From assembly GCA_002344525.1 (NCBI GenBank), contig DDTJ01000034.1:1-64000 (forward strand): DNA of 64,000 nucleotides, read 5' to 3'. Below the pieces are notes generated by a model. It was not told where the DNA came from, did not search any database, and was given only the letters and a program-made list of their open reading frames with translations. Positions 40,963 through 48,729 of the stretch are shown here, in pieces. Positions within the stretch are counted from its first letter, which is position 1; each line of letters starts with the position of its first letter. The translations under genes and the position numbers were made by a program. The stretch is from Akkermansiaceae bacterium UBA2367. Lineage in GTDB: Bacteria > Verrucomicrobiota > Verrucomicrobiia > Verrucomicrobiales > DEV007.

Positions 40963-42278
40963 ATAATTCGGTGCATTTCTGAATGGTATTGTGTTTCTAT
41001 TGGCGCCACTTGCCAGTCGCACTTTACAAACACGCAGCCAAAGTCACCACCTTTGAACATTGCAAACTCAGTTCCCGCATCGGACACACGAAACTCGCAG
41101 ACGCCTTCGATGCGATGCAGGATTGTGGATGGTGGTATATTTGCATTAATAATAAACTGATAGCTAGATGGAGTTAATACTCCACTTGGTATAGATACTT
41201 TAGCGAGAAATGTTTCGCGCCCCAAGCAGTCTAGAGGAATTGGGGTCTGCGTAGTGAATACCTTTCGACCTAACCTGTCAATCAGTGCTACTGACAGGCG
41301 GATCGATTCCAGTGCCTCTGCGTCAGAGCAATTTAAATCACATCTGATATTGAGATGAACTGGTGTCTCATGACTAAATTCCATTTTGCTTTCGTTGTCT
41401 TCATTAATCGTTTCTGCTTCTCTTATAAAAACAGCAGATCCTGTATTTAATTGCGTAGAAGTAAAGCGATTGGCTTGTCTGTCAATTGGGGCGGCAAGAT
41501 AATCTTCTATGAGATTATGTATTTCTCCTTGTTGCTGTAAACGCCCTGATTTCATTAAAATCCCTGTTTTGCATATCTTAGACAGCATGCCTGTATTGTG
41601 GCTGACAAAGAGCACGGTTCGCCCCCCCTTGGAGACATCTTCCATCTTGCCCAAACACTTCTTCTGAAACTCCGCATCGCCCACCGCCAACACCTCATCC
41701 ACCACCAGAATCTCCGGCTCTAAATGCGCGGCGACGGCAAAAGCCAGACGCACGTACATGCCGCTGCTGTAGCGCTTCACCGGGGTATCGAGGAATTTTT
41801 CCACTTCGGCAAAATCCACGATCTCGTCGAATTTTTTTCTGATCTCCGCACGGCTCATGCCGAGGATGGCCCCGTTGAGGAAGATGTTTTCGCGTCCGGT
41901 GAGTTCGGGGTGGAAGCCGGTGCCGACCTCAAGCAAAGAAGCCACACGACCGCGCAGGGTCACGCGGCCTTCGGTCGGCTCGGTAATGCGGGAAAGTATC
42001 TTGAGCAGCGTGCTCTTGCCCGCGCCATTGCGTCCGATGATGCCGAGCACCTCGCCTCTTTTCACTTCGAAGGAGACATCCTTGAGCGCCCAGAACTCCT
42101 CCACTTCGTCGCCCTGGACGATCTGGCGTCCGCGAACCATGTCGAAGGTCTTGCGCGCGAAGTTCCTGCCGTGGCGGACGAGGGAGTCGCGCAGGGAATG
42201 GTAACGCTCGCTCGGTCCCTGGTGGCCGACAAGGTAGCGTTTGGAGAGGTTTTCGACGCTGATGACGGAGTCGGACAT
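40959..42278 (-). CDS. wzt: Polysaccharide ABC exporter ATPase (Wzt-like)
   Basis: The 439-residue protein has an ATPase domain (about 1-255) with Walker A GRNGAGKST (82-90), the signature YSSGM, Walker B ILVVDEVLAVGD and the switch His in FVSHNTG. A C-terminal domain (about 275-439) of beta strands follows, as in Wzt proteins that recognise the finished O-chain end. With Wzm it would drive export across the inner membrane. The gene is a base-composition mosaic: the ATPase half is GC-rich, while the C-terminal half, from about 41,620 downward, is AT-rich like the two genes that follow. A UPF0175/PIN module and a long repeat separate it from wzm. Confidence 0.92.
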   Translation of the reverse strand: MSDSVISVENLSKRYLVGHQGPSERYHSLRDSLVRHGRNFARKTFDMVRGRQIVQGDEVEEFWALKDVSFEVKRGEVLGIIGRNGAGKSTLLKILSRITEPTEGRVTLRGRVASLLEVGTGFHPELTGRENIFLNGAILGMSRAEIRKKFDEIVDFAEVEKFLDTPVKRYSSGMYVRLAFAVAAHLEPEILVVDEVLAVGDAEFQKKCLGKMEDVSKGGRTVLFVSHNTGMLSKICKTGILMKSGRLQQQGEIHNLIEDYLAAPIDRQANRFTSTQLNTGSAVFIREAETINEDNESKMEFSHETPVHLNIRCDLNCSDAEALESIRLSVALIDRLGRKVFTTQTPIPLDCLGRETFLAKVSIPSGVLTPSSYQFIINANIPPSTILHRIEGVCEFRVSDAGTEFAMFKGGDFGCVFVKCDWQVAPIETQYHSEMHRII

Positions 42279-42280
42279 GC

Positions 42281-42385
42281 GGGAAAGCGGAAATTGGGAA
42301 AGCGGAATGCTGAAATGAAGTGTGGCGCGAAGCGCGGTGCTTGAATTTCCTGATTTCGAAATTTCGGCCTTTCAGCTTTTTTCAA
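42281..42385. repeat. Composite dispersed repeat upstream of wzt
   Basis: It holds GCGGAAATTGGGAAA (42288-42302), then AATGCTGAAATGAAGTG, a GC block GGCGCGAAGCGCGG, then TTTCCTGATTTCGAAATTTC and TTTCAGCTTTTTT. The same order of parts recurs at 44120-44195, 45250-45362 and 46004-46135. The two ends are imperfect inverted copies, so a long hairpin is possible. Confidence 0.8.
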
Positions 42386-42451
42386 AGAGCCATGGGCTCA
42401 GTCACTTCCGAAGTGGAGGACTTTGTTGCCGAAATCTTTGACGATGACTTC

Positions 42452-42934
42452 TCAGGATTCGCCGGCTTGCCTGCGGACGAGGTTAAGATGCGCCGGGGTG
42501 ATGAAGAGACCCGCAGATGAAACCGCGTCCAGGCAGGGAGTGACCAGAGGAACGATCCCGGAGCGTTTCGCCCGCAGAATGAGGCCGAGGGTGCCAGTCA
42601 ATGAGAGGCCGAGGGCTTGAGCGCAGCGGCGCGCGGCGAGGTCATCCAGCACTGCCAAGGCATCGGGGGTGGATTGGGCGAGTGAGATGACGGAAGATTC
42701 GCCCGCCCCCAAATCCCAAGCAGCGACGAAATCGGAGACGGGAGGATCGGAATGGATGAATTCCAAGTGGTGTTCCACCCAAGCACACGCGGGATCGGCG
42801 GGATCTTTACCTGCCGATATTTCAGTGGCAACGGCAAGGGGCACCACGATGCGATCAGCAAGCGGGGCAAGGCAGTCCAGCAATCCCGCTTTGGCCAGGG
42901 CGATAAGCGGCGAGGCATTGAAAATCAAGGTCAC
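42452..42934 (-). CDS. PIN-like toxin (DUF3368 type)
   Basis: The 160-residue protein has the PIN-like acidic-residue layout of DUF3368 proteins: FNASPLIALAKAGLLDCL with the first acidic/Asn position, the ATEISAGKDPAD segment, DLGAGESSVISLAQ with the conserved Glu, and ALAVLDDLAARRCAQALGL with the paired Asp, followed by TGTLGLILRAKRSG. Such proteins are predicted RNases of toxin-antitoxin pairs. Its start overlaps the upstream UPF0175 gene by ATGA. The first active-site Asp (usually in a D-S/T-S motif) is an Asn here, which may reduce activity. The module interrupts the wzm-wzt pair. Confidence 0.8.
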   Translation of the reverse strand: MTLIFNASPLIALAKAGLLDCLAPLADRIVVPLAVATEISAGKDPADPACAWVEHHLEFIHSDPPVSDFVAAWDLGAGESSVISLAQSTPDALAVLDDLAARRCAQALGLSLTGTLGLILRAKRSGIVPLVTPCLDAVSSAGLFITPAHLNLVRRQAGES

Positions 42935-43179
42935 GGCATGGAGGCAAGAGCGGCCAGATCGTCCTCGACCCCTTGAAAAGGAGTGACGCCGAGTCTGGAC
43001 ATCTGAAGGAGGAAGTCCTGGCGGGAGCTTCCGGCAAGTTCGGCGGCACGCTCCTGGCTCAGGTGGCCGGTTTCATAAAGTTTGACGGCTGCCATGAGCC
43101 GGAGACAGACAGCGAACTCTCCCGGAGCTTGACGAAGGGCGGACAGGGTGGAATCCGGGATATCAAGTTCAACTTTCAT
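42931..43179 (-). CDS. UPF0175 antitoxin-like protein
   Basis: The 82-residue protein is a typical UPF0175 member: VELDIPDSTLSALRQAPGEF, then RLMAAVKLYETGHLSQERAA, ELAGSSRQDFLLQMSRLG and a short tail. The middle part is the predicted helix-turn-helix of this family, which is regularly paired with DUF3368 PIN proteins. It would bind its own promoter and neutralise the toxin. It precedes the toxin with a 4-nt overlap and lies 85 bp after the wzm stop. Confidence 0.82.
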   Translation of the reverse strand: MKVELDIPDSTLSALRQAPGEFAVCLRLMAAVKLYETGHLSQERAAELAGSSRQDFLLQMSRLGVTPFQGVEDDLAALASMP

Positions 43180-43227
43180 GAGGTTATTCTAGCACAAGAG
43201 ACGAAAAATGGAAGAAGGGGTCAGGGG

Positions 43228-43264
43228 GGCGAAAATGCTGAAATTGGGAAAGCTGAAATGCGAA
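43228..43264. repeat. GCTGAAATTGGGAAA repeat copy
   Basis: A perfect copy of the core GCTGAAATTGGGAAA at 43237-43251, followed by GCTGAAATGCGAAT. It lies just downstream of wzm, next to the UPF0175/PIN module. Confidence 0.8.
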
Positions 43265-44089
43265 TCAAATCAAATCGGCAAAACTTTTCTCCATCTTGCG
43301 GAACTGGCGGATGCCGAGCCAGAGGAAGAAGGCGGTGACGGCGAGGCTGAGGCCGAAGGCCTGCCAGTCGATGGGTGTCTGGCCACCGAGAATGCACCAG
43401 CGGAAGCCGTCGATGACACCGACCATGGGATTGAGGCTGTAAAGAAGGCGCCATTTTTCGGGAATGACGCTGCTGGAGAAACCCACGGGCGAGATGTAGA
43501 GACCAAACTGGACGAGGAAAGGGATGACGTAGCGGAAGTCGCGGTATTTGACATTCAGCGAGGTGATCCAGAGACCGGGACCGAGAGAGGCGGCGAAGGC
43601 GAGAAGGACGAAAGCAGGGAGCAGGAGAATCTGCCAGCCGGGGAGGAATTGATACCAAACCATCATGACGGCCAGGATGGCGAAGCTGATGAGGAAATCG
43701 ACAAAGGCGACAACAACGGTGGCGGTGGGAACGATGAGACGGGGAAAATAGACTTTGCTGATGAGGTTGGCATTGCCGACGAGGCTGTTGGAGGCCTCGC
43801 CCAGGGCGGTGGCGAAGAAGGTCCAGGGCAACATGCCGGCGAAGACCATGAGCGCGTAGGGTGCGGCGCCTTCGCTGGGGAGCTTGGCGACCTTGCCGAA
43901 GATCACCGTGAAAACGATCATCGTCAGGAAGGGACGGATCAGAGCCCACGCGACACCGATGACGGTCTGCTTGTAGCGGACGGAGATGTCCCGCCAGGCG
44001 AGGACTTGGAAGAGCTCTCGGTAATGCCACAGGTCGCGCCAGTAGTTTTTCTCGGCACGACCGGGTTCAAGGACGGTTTCGACGGACAT
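43265..44089 (-). CDS. wzm: Polysaccharide ABC exporter permease (Wzm-like)
   Basis: The 274-residue protein is an ABC-2 permease with the N-terminal cytoplasmic segment YRELFQVLAWRDISVRYKQT (the typical W-RD-x-VRYKQ motif), six membrane helices (for example TVIGVAWALIRPFLTMIVFT, VVVAFVDFLISFAILAVM) and the loop NVKYRDFRYVIPFLVQFGLY with LNPMVGVIDGFRWCIL near the end. With Wzt it forms the channel that moves the completed lipid-linked glycan to the periplasm. In most genomes wzm and wzt are adjacent; here about 1 kb of toxin-antitoxin and repeat DNA separates them. Confidence 0.92.
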   Translation of the reverse strand: MSVETVLEPGRAEKNYWRDLWHYRELFQVLAWRDISVRYKQTVIGVAWALIRPFLTMIVFTVIFGKVAKLPSEGAAPYALMVFAGMLPWTFFATALGEASNSLVGNANLISKVYFPRLIVPTATVVVAFVDFLISFAILAVMMVWYQFLPGWQILLLPAFVLLAFAASLGPGLWITSLNVKYRDFRYVIPFLVQFGLYISPVGFSSSVIPEKWRLLYSLNPMVGVIDGFRWCILGGQTPIDWQAFGLSLAVTAFFLWLGIRQFRKMEKSFADLI

Positions 44090-44119
44090 GGGAAAGAGAT
44101 CGGAGGCAAGGGAAGCATG

Positions 44120-44195
44120 AGGGATGAAAGAGGCTGGCGAGCAACGGTGCTTTATTTCCCCATTTCAAAATTTCAGATTTTTAGTTTTTTGACTT
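44120..44195. repeat. Composite dispersed repeat, degraded copy
   Basis: The segment CGAGCAACGGTGCTTTATTT followed by CCCCATTTCAAAATTTCAG and TTTTTAGTTTTTT matches the right half of the repeats at 42281 and 46004. It covers the end of the epimerase gene and the gap before wzm. Confidence 0.6.
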
Positions 44196-45245
44196 GTCCG
44201 ACCGCAACGCATGCGCCTCCACGATTTGGCGGATGGTTTCTTCCAAGGAAATGGTGATGTCCCAGCCCGGATAGTCGGCGCGCATCTTGGCGAGATTGGA
44301 GATGTAGCAGATGTGGTCGCCGATGCGGTTCTCATCGACGTACTGGTAAACCTGCGGCTTGCCGGAGAACTTCTCGGCGAGCTTGAAGGCCTCCCAGATC
44401 GAGCAGGAGTTGGCGCGGCCGCCGCCGATGTTGTAGACCTCGGCGACGCGCGGGGCCTCGATGAATTCCTCGATGAAGCGGGCGACATCGTGGGAATGGA
44501 TGTTGTCGCGGACCTGCTTGCCCTTGTAGCCGAAGACCTTGTACTCGCGGTTTTCGAGGTTGCATTTCACGAGGTAGGAGAGGAAGCCGTGGAGTTCGAC
44601 GCCGGAGTGGTTCGGGCCGGTGAGGCAGCCGCCGCGCAGGCAGCAGGTGGGCATGTCGAAGTAGCGGCCGTATTCCTGGACCATGACGTCGGCCGCCACC
44701 TTGGAGGCTCCGAACAGCGAGTGTTTCGACTGGTCGATGGAAAACTCCTCGGAGATGCCGTCGGCATAGGCCGGATCGGCGTAGTCCCAGCGGGTTTCGA
44801 GTTCGGCCAGGGCGATGGAGTTCGGCCGGTCGCCATAGACCTTGTTGGTGGACATGTGGACGAAGGGAACAGCGGGATTGGTGCGGCGGTTCGCCTCCAG
44901 AAGATTCAGGGTGCCGACGGCATTGGTGTCGAAGTCGTCGAACGGGATCGCGGCGGCGCGGTCGTGGGACGGCTGGGCGGCGGTGTGGACGATGGCGTCG
45001 GGGCGGACTTCTTCGAGCAGTTGCAGCACACCGTCGCGATTCCGGATATCGAGTTCGTGATGGACGAAGGCGACTCCGAGTTGTCGGGCGAGACGGTTCT
45101 GGTTCCAACGGGTGTCGCCTTGCGGGCCGAAGAAGACGGCACGCTGGTTGTTATCGACGCCATGGATATGCCAGCCGAGGCGGGCGAAATGGACGCAGAC
45201 TTCAGAACCGATGAGTCCGGACGAGCCGGTGACGAGGAGACGCAT
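44181..45245 (-). CDS. NAD-dependent sugar epimerase (CDP-paratose 2-epimerase-like SDR)
   Basis: The 354-residue extended SDR has the Rossmann motif VTGSSGLIGSEVCVHFARLG, the CDP-tyvelose/paratose epimerase-like start with WNQNRLARQLG, VHTAAQPSHDRAA and VPFVHMSTNKVYGDRPNS. Later parts (CLRGGCLTGPNHSGVELHGF and YNIGGGRANSCSIWEAF) are typical of that family. The catalytic Y-x3-K motif appears as SLFGASK, with Phe in place of Tyr, so either the reaction uses another residue or the enzyme is altered. It probably makes a nucleotide-sugar precursor, and CDP is not certain. Confidence 0.83.
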   Translation of the reverse strand: MRLLVTGSSGLIGSEVCVHFARLGWHIHGVDNNQRAVFFGPQGDTRWNQNRLARQLGVAFVHHELDIRNRDGVLQLLEEVRPDAIVHTAAQPSHDRAAAIPFDDFDTNAVGTLNLLEANRRTNPAVPFVHMSTNKVYGDRPNSIALAELETRWDYADPAYADGISEEFSIDQSKHSLFGASKVAADVMVQEYGRYFDMPTCCLRGGCLTGPNHSGVELHGFLSYLVKCNLENREYKVFGYKGKQVRDNIHSHDVARFIEEFIEAPRVAEVYNIGGGRANSCSIWEAFKLAEKFSGKPQVYQYVDENRIGDHICYISNLAKMRADYPGWDITISLEETIRQIVEAHALRSDKSKN

Positions 45246-45249
45246 GATG

Positions 45250-45362
45250 GAAAAACTGGAACTTTTGAAACGCTGAAATTGGGAAAAACTGAAGCGCAGA
45301 AATGAAGTCAGCCGCCGAGCGCGGTAATTGCTTTCCTCATTTCGAAATTTCAGTTTTCAGCG
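45250..45362. repeat. Composite dispersed repeat upstream of the epimerase
   Basis: It contains the perfect core GCTGAAATTGGGAAA at 45272-45286, then CGCAGAAATGAAGTCAGCC, the GC block GAGCGCGGTAATTGC and CATTTCGAAATTTCAG, in the same order as at 42281 and 46004. It fills the gap between the epimerase start and the YdcF-like gene end. Confidence 0.8.
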
Positions 45363-46036
45363 TTTCGCTCCTCCCCGGTATTTCAGTCGATAATAGCCAA
45401 ACTTGATGAGTTCGTTCTGGAAGGCGATGAGTCCGGATTCGTCCTGCCACCAATTCCCCGCATGGTAGCGCTTCTGTTCCGTAGGGACGACGCGAATCTC
45501 GACGCCCAAGTCCCGGAGTCCGCGCCGGAAGGCCCAGGCGACGCGGCGGCTGGGAAAGGGGTCGGTCATGACGGCGAGGCTGCGGGGGCGGTGCTCCTCG
45601 CACCAGTCACGGGTGGCGAGGACCTCATCCCAAGTGCTGGCGACCTCCGAACCGATGGTGACGAGCGCCGATTCGGGGACTAACAGGGCTTCGAGCAGTT
45701 TCCGGGTGGCTTCCTGCTGAGTCGGGGTGATGCCCAGCTCCTGATCGGGGGATCGCTCGACGTCGAAGGTGAGGATCTTTTGGGAAATCCCCTGATGGTA
45801 GAGCTCGGCGGCTCCTTGGGGCCGGGTCGCCAGTCCACCGCCGGGAACGACGATGGCGTCCACGGCTTCCAGCGGCCGGTGATCCACGATCCAGTATTCC
45901 GCCGCAGTGCGCAGAATGGGGCGCGGAACAGAAAAATAAGAAAAGCTGAAACGCCGAAAAATAGAAGCAGGAACAGGAGTCGGCGGAGGAATTTTTTTAA
46001 AACGCTGAAATGGGGAAACTTTTGAAACGCTGACAT
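45357..46036 (-). pseudogene. YdcF/DUF218-like protein broken by a -1 frameshift in a C run
   Basis: The body (VDAIVVPGGGLATRP, EVASTWDEVLATRDWCEEH, VMTDPFPSRRVAWAFRRGLR) is a DUF218/YdcF domain, a family linked to envelope polysaccharides. The N-terminal membrane anchor (KKFLRRLLFLLLFFGVSAFL) lies in another frame. The switch is at a run of four C on the minus strand (plus-strand G run 45918-45921); adding one C joins them through APILRTAAEYWIVDHRPLEA. Without repair, only the soluble part from 45887 would be translated. The first residues of the anchor frame are encoded by the dispersed repeat, which also supplies the ATG at 46036. Confidence 0.75.
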
Positions 46037-46135
46037 TGGGAAATGCTGAAAAGCTGAAATGGAGTGTGGCGCGAAGCGCGGTACTGGATTTCAGGATTTC
46101 GAAATTTCAGATTTTCAGCTTTTTTCCCAAGCTTT
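46004..46135. repeat. Composite dispersed repeat downstream of ugd
   Basis: Cores at 46004-46018 (GCTGAAATGGGGAAA) and 46029-46043 (GCTGACATTGGGAAA), then GGAGTGTGGCGCGAAGCGCG and GATTTCGAAATTTCAG followed by TTTTCAGCTTTTTTCC. It overlaps the last codons of ugd, whose product ends in the repetitive SLGKSLGKKLKI. Confidence 0.8.
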
Positions 46136-47489
46136 TTCCCAAGCTCCAGACATGGAATCCGATGCTGCGGAGCTGGTCGTGGTCGAGCAGGTTTCTGCCG
46201 TCGAAGATCCAGGCGGGTTGCATCATGGCGGCGTAGGCTGCCTGAAAATCGATGTCGCGGAAGGCGTCCCACTCGGTGAGCACGAGGATGGCGTGGGCTC
46301 CCTGGATGGCGGCGGCGGCATCGGGGCACACGGTTACGGCGGGATCGTCGGCGTCCCGACCGAGGTCGGCGTGGATTTGTGCGGCCTCCACTTTGGGGTC
46401 GTGGATGGAGAGGACGGCCCGCTCGTCCAGCAAGCGGCGGCAGATGTCGATGGCGGGGGTTTCGCGGGTGTCGTTGGTGTCCTTCTTGAAGGCGAAACCG
46501 AGAACGGCGAGCTTCTTGCCGTTGACGGTGTTGTGGAAGGAGCGCACCACGGTGTCGGCGAAACGGCGTTTCTGCCACTGATTCATGCGGATGACCTGGT
46601 CCCAGTAGTGGGAGACTTCGGGCAGGCCGAAGTGCTCGCAGAGGTAGGTGAGATTGAGCACGTCTTTTTGGAAGCAGGAACCGCCGAAACCGACGGAGGC
46701 CTTGAGGAACTTGGGGCCGATGCGGGAGTCGGTGCCGATGGCGTGGGCGACTTCGTTGACGTCGGCTCCGGTGGCTTCGCAGAGGGCGGAGATGCTGTTG
46801 ATGGAGGAGACGCGCTGGGCGAGGAAGGCGTTGGCGACGAGCTTGGCCAGTTCGGAGGACCAGAGGTTGGTCTTGATGATGCGGTCTACGGGCACCCAGT
46901 GCCCGTAGACGGCGGCGAGCCGGTCCACGGCGGCGAGGCCTTCGGGGGTGGTTTCACCGCCGATGAGGATGCGGTCGGGGTTTTGGAGGTCCTGGACGGC
47001 GGTGCCTTCGGCGAGGAATTCGGGATTGGAGAGGACTTGGTGGGCGTGGGGCACGTCGCTGGTCTGGAGGATGGAGCGGATGGCCTCGGCGGTGCGCACG
47101 GGAATGGTGCTTTTCTCCACAATGATCTTGGGGCGGTCCGCGTGCCGGGCGATGTCGCGGGCCACGGCTTCGATGTAGCGCAGGTCGGCGGCACGGTTCT
47201 GCCCCAATCCGTAGGTCTTGGTGGGGGTGTTGACGCTGACGAAGAGGATGTCGGCGCGGCGGATGGCGGCGGGAACGTCGGTGGAGAAGAAGAGGTTGCG
47301 CCCGCGGCTCTGGCTGACGAGCTCGTGCAGGCCGGGCTCGTAGACGGGGAGCTCGTCCGAGTTCCACGCGGCAATGCGTTCGGCGTTGACGTCGACGACG
47401 TCGACGCGAATGTCCGGGCATTTCGCCGCGATCATGGCCATGGTGGGTCCGCCGACGTAGCCGGCGCCGATGCAGGTGATGGAGGGCAT
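46107..47489 (-). CDS. ugd: UDP-glucose 6-dehydrogenase
   Basis: The 460-residue enzyme oxidises UDP-glucose to UDP-glucuronate with two NAD+. It has the N-terminal Rossmann motif ITCIGAGYVGGPTMAMIAAK, VSVNTPTKTYG, VEKSTIPVRTAEAI, the hinge KLVANAFLAQRVSSINS, the catalytic Cys in ASVGFGGSCFQKDVLNL, and the C-terminal domain GFAFKKDTNDTRETP. The longer spacing and the WNSDELPVYEPGL segment resemble the eukaryotic-type UGDH branch. The last 12 residues look repeat-derived. Next to it lies a UDP-glucuronate decarboxylase gene, so together they make UDP-xylose. ATG 47489 begins the fold; the open frame further upstream is heptamer-repeat sequence. Confidence 0.92.
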   Translation of the reverse strand: MPSITCIGAGYVGGPTMAMIAAKCPDIRVDVVDVNAERIAAWNSDELPVYEPGLHELVSQSRGRNLFFSTDVPAAIRRADILFVSVNTPTKTYGLGQNRAADLRYIEAVARDIARHADRPKIIVEKSTIPVRTAEAIRSILQTSDVPHAHQVLSNPEFLAEGTAVQDLQNPDRILIGGETTPEGLAAVDRLAAVYGHWVPVDRIIKTNLWSSELAKLVANAFLAQRVSSINSISALCEATGADVNEVAHAIGTDSRIGPKFLKASVGFGGSCFQKDVLNLTYLCEHFGLPEVSHYWDQVIRMNQWQKRRFADTVVRSFHNTVNGKKLAVLGFAFKKDTNDTRETPAIDICRRLLDERAVLSIHDPKVEAAQIHADLGRDADDPAVTVCPDAAAAIQGAHAILVLTEWDAFRDIDFQAAYAAMMQPAWIFDGRNLLDHDQLRSIGFHVWSLGKSLGKKLKI

Positions 47490-47520
47490 GGCGGGGGGAT
47501 TGGCAGCGTTGCTGCCGTCA

Positions 47521-47555
47521 TGGGTCATGGGTCACGAGGGATGGGGCACGGGCCT
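47521..47555. repeat. Heptamer tandem repeat upstream of ugd
   Basis: Five 7-bp units in register: TGGGTCA, TGGGTCA, CGAGGGA, TGGGGCA, CGGGCCT. Two are perfect copies and the others decayed. It lies between the start of ugd and the hairpin after the UDP-glucuronate decarboxylase gene. Confidence 0.7.
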
Positions 47556-47586
47556 TCTTCCCGCTAGACCCTTTCTATTCCGGCTC

Positions 47587-47605
47587 CCGGCATTCTGAAT
47601 GCCGG
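47587..47605 (-). terminator. Hairpin at the stop codon of the UDP-glucuronate decarboxylase gene
   Basis: CCGGCATT-CTG-AATGCCGG is a perfect 8-bp stem directly after the TAA. No T-run follows on the minus strand, so it may be a pausing or mRNA-stabilising hairpin, or a REP-like unit, rather than a true terminator. Confidence 0.45.
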
Positions 47606-48544
<939 letters not shown>

Positions 48545-48729
48545 GGTAAAGGATGGATCAAGGAAGGGGCATTCAGAGACTTCGAGCGGGCTTCGCCATC
48601 ATGTGCTTTTTAAGCAATTATTCCTTAAAAGCAAGCTGCCGCCCCCGGTCGTTCCCGTGTTGTGACGGAGACCTTCGAGGGGGTTGACGCGAGGTATCGC
48701 GATATGACCCACAAACAAAGCGGCGGTTT
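48545..48729 (-). promoter_or_regulatory. Presumed promoter region of the polysaccharide locus
   Basis: This is the 185-bp gap between the GbsR-like regulator (its stop is at 48730) and the first glycan gene. It holds a small AT-rich patch with TTAAG-N9-CTTAA symmetry (about 48610-48630) in otherwise GC-rich DNA. No clear -10/-35 or -24/-12 pair was recognised, so the call rests on position. Confidence 0.35.
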
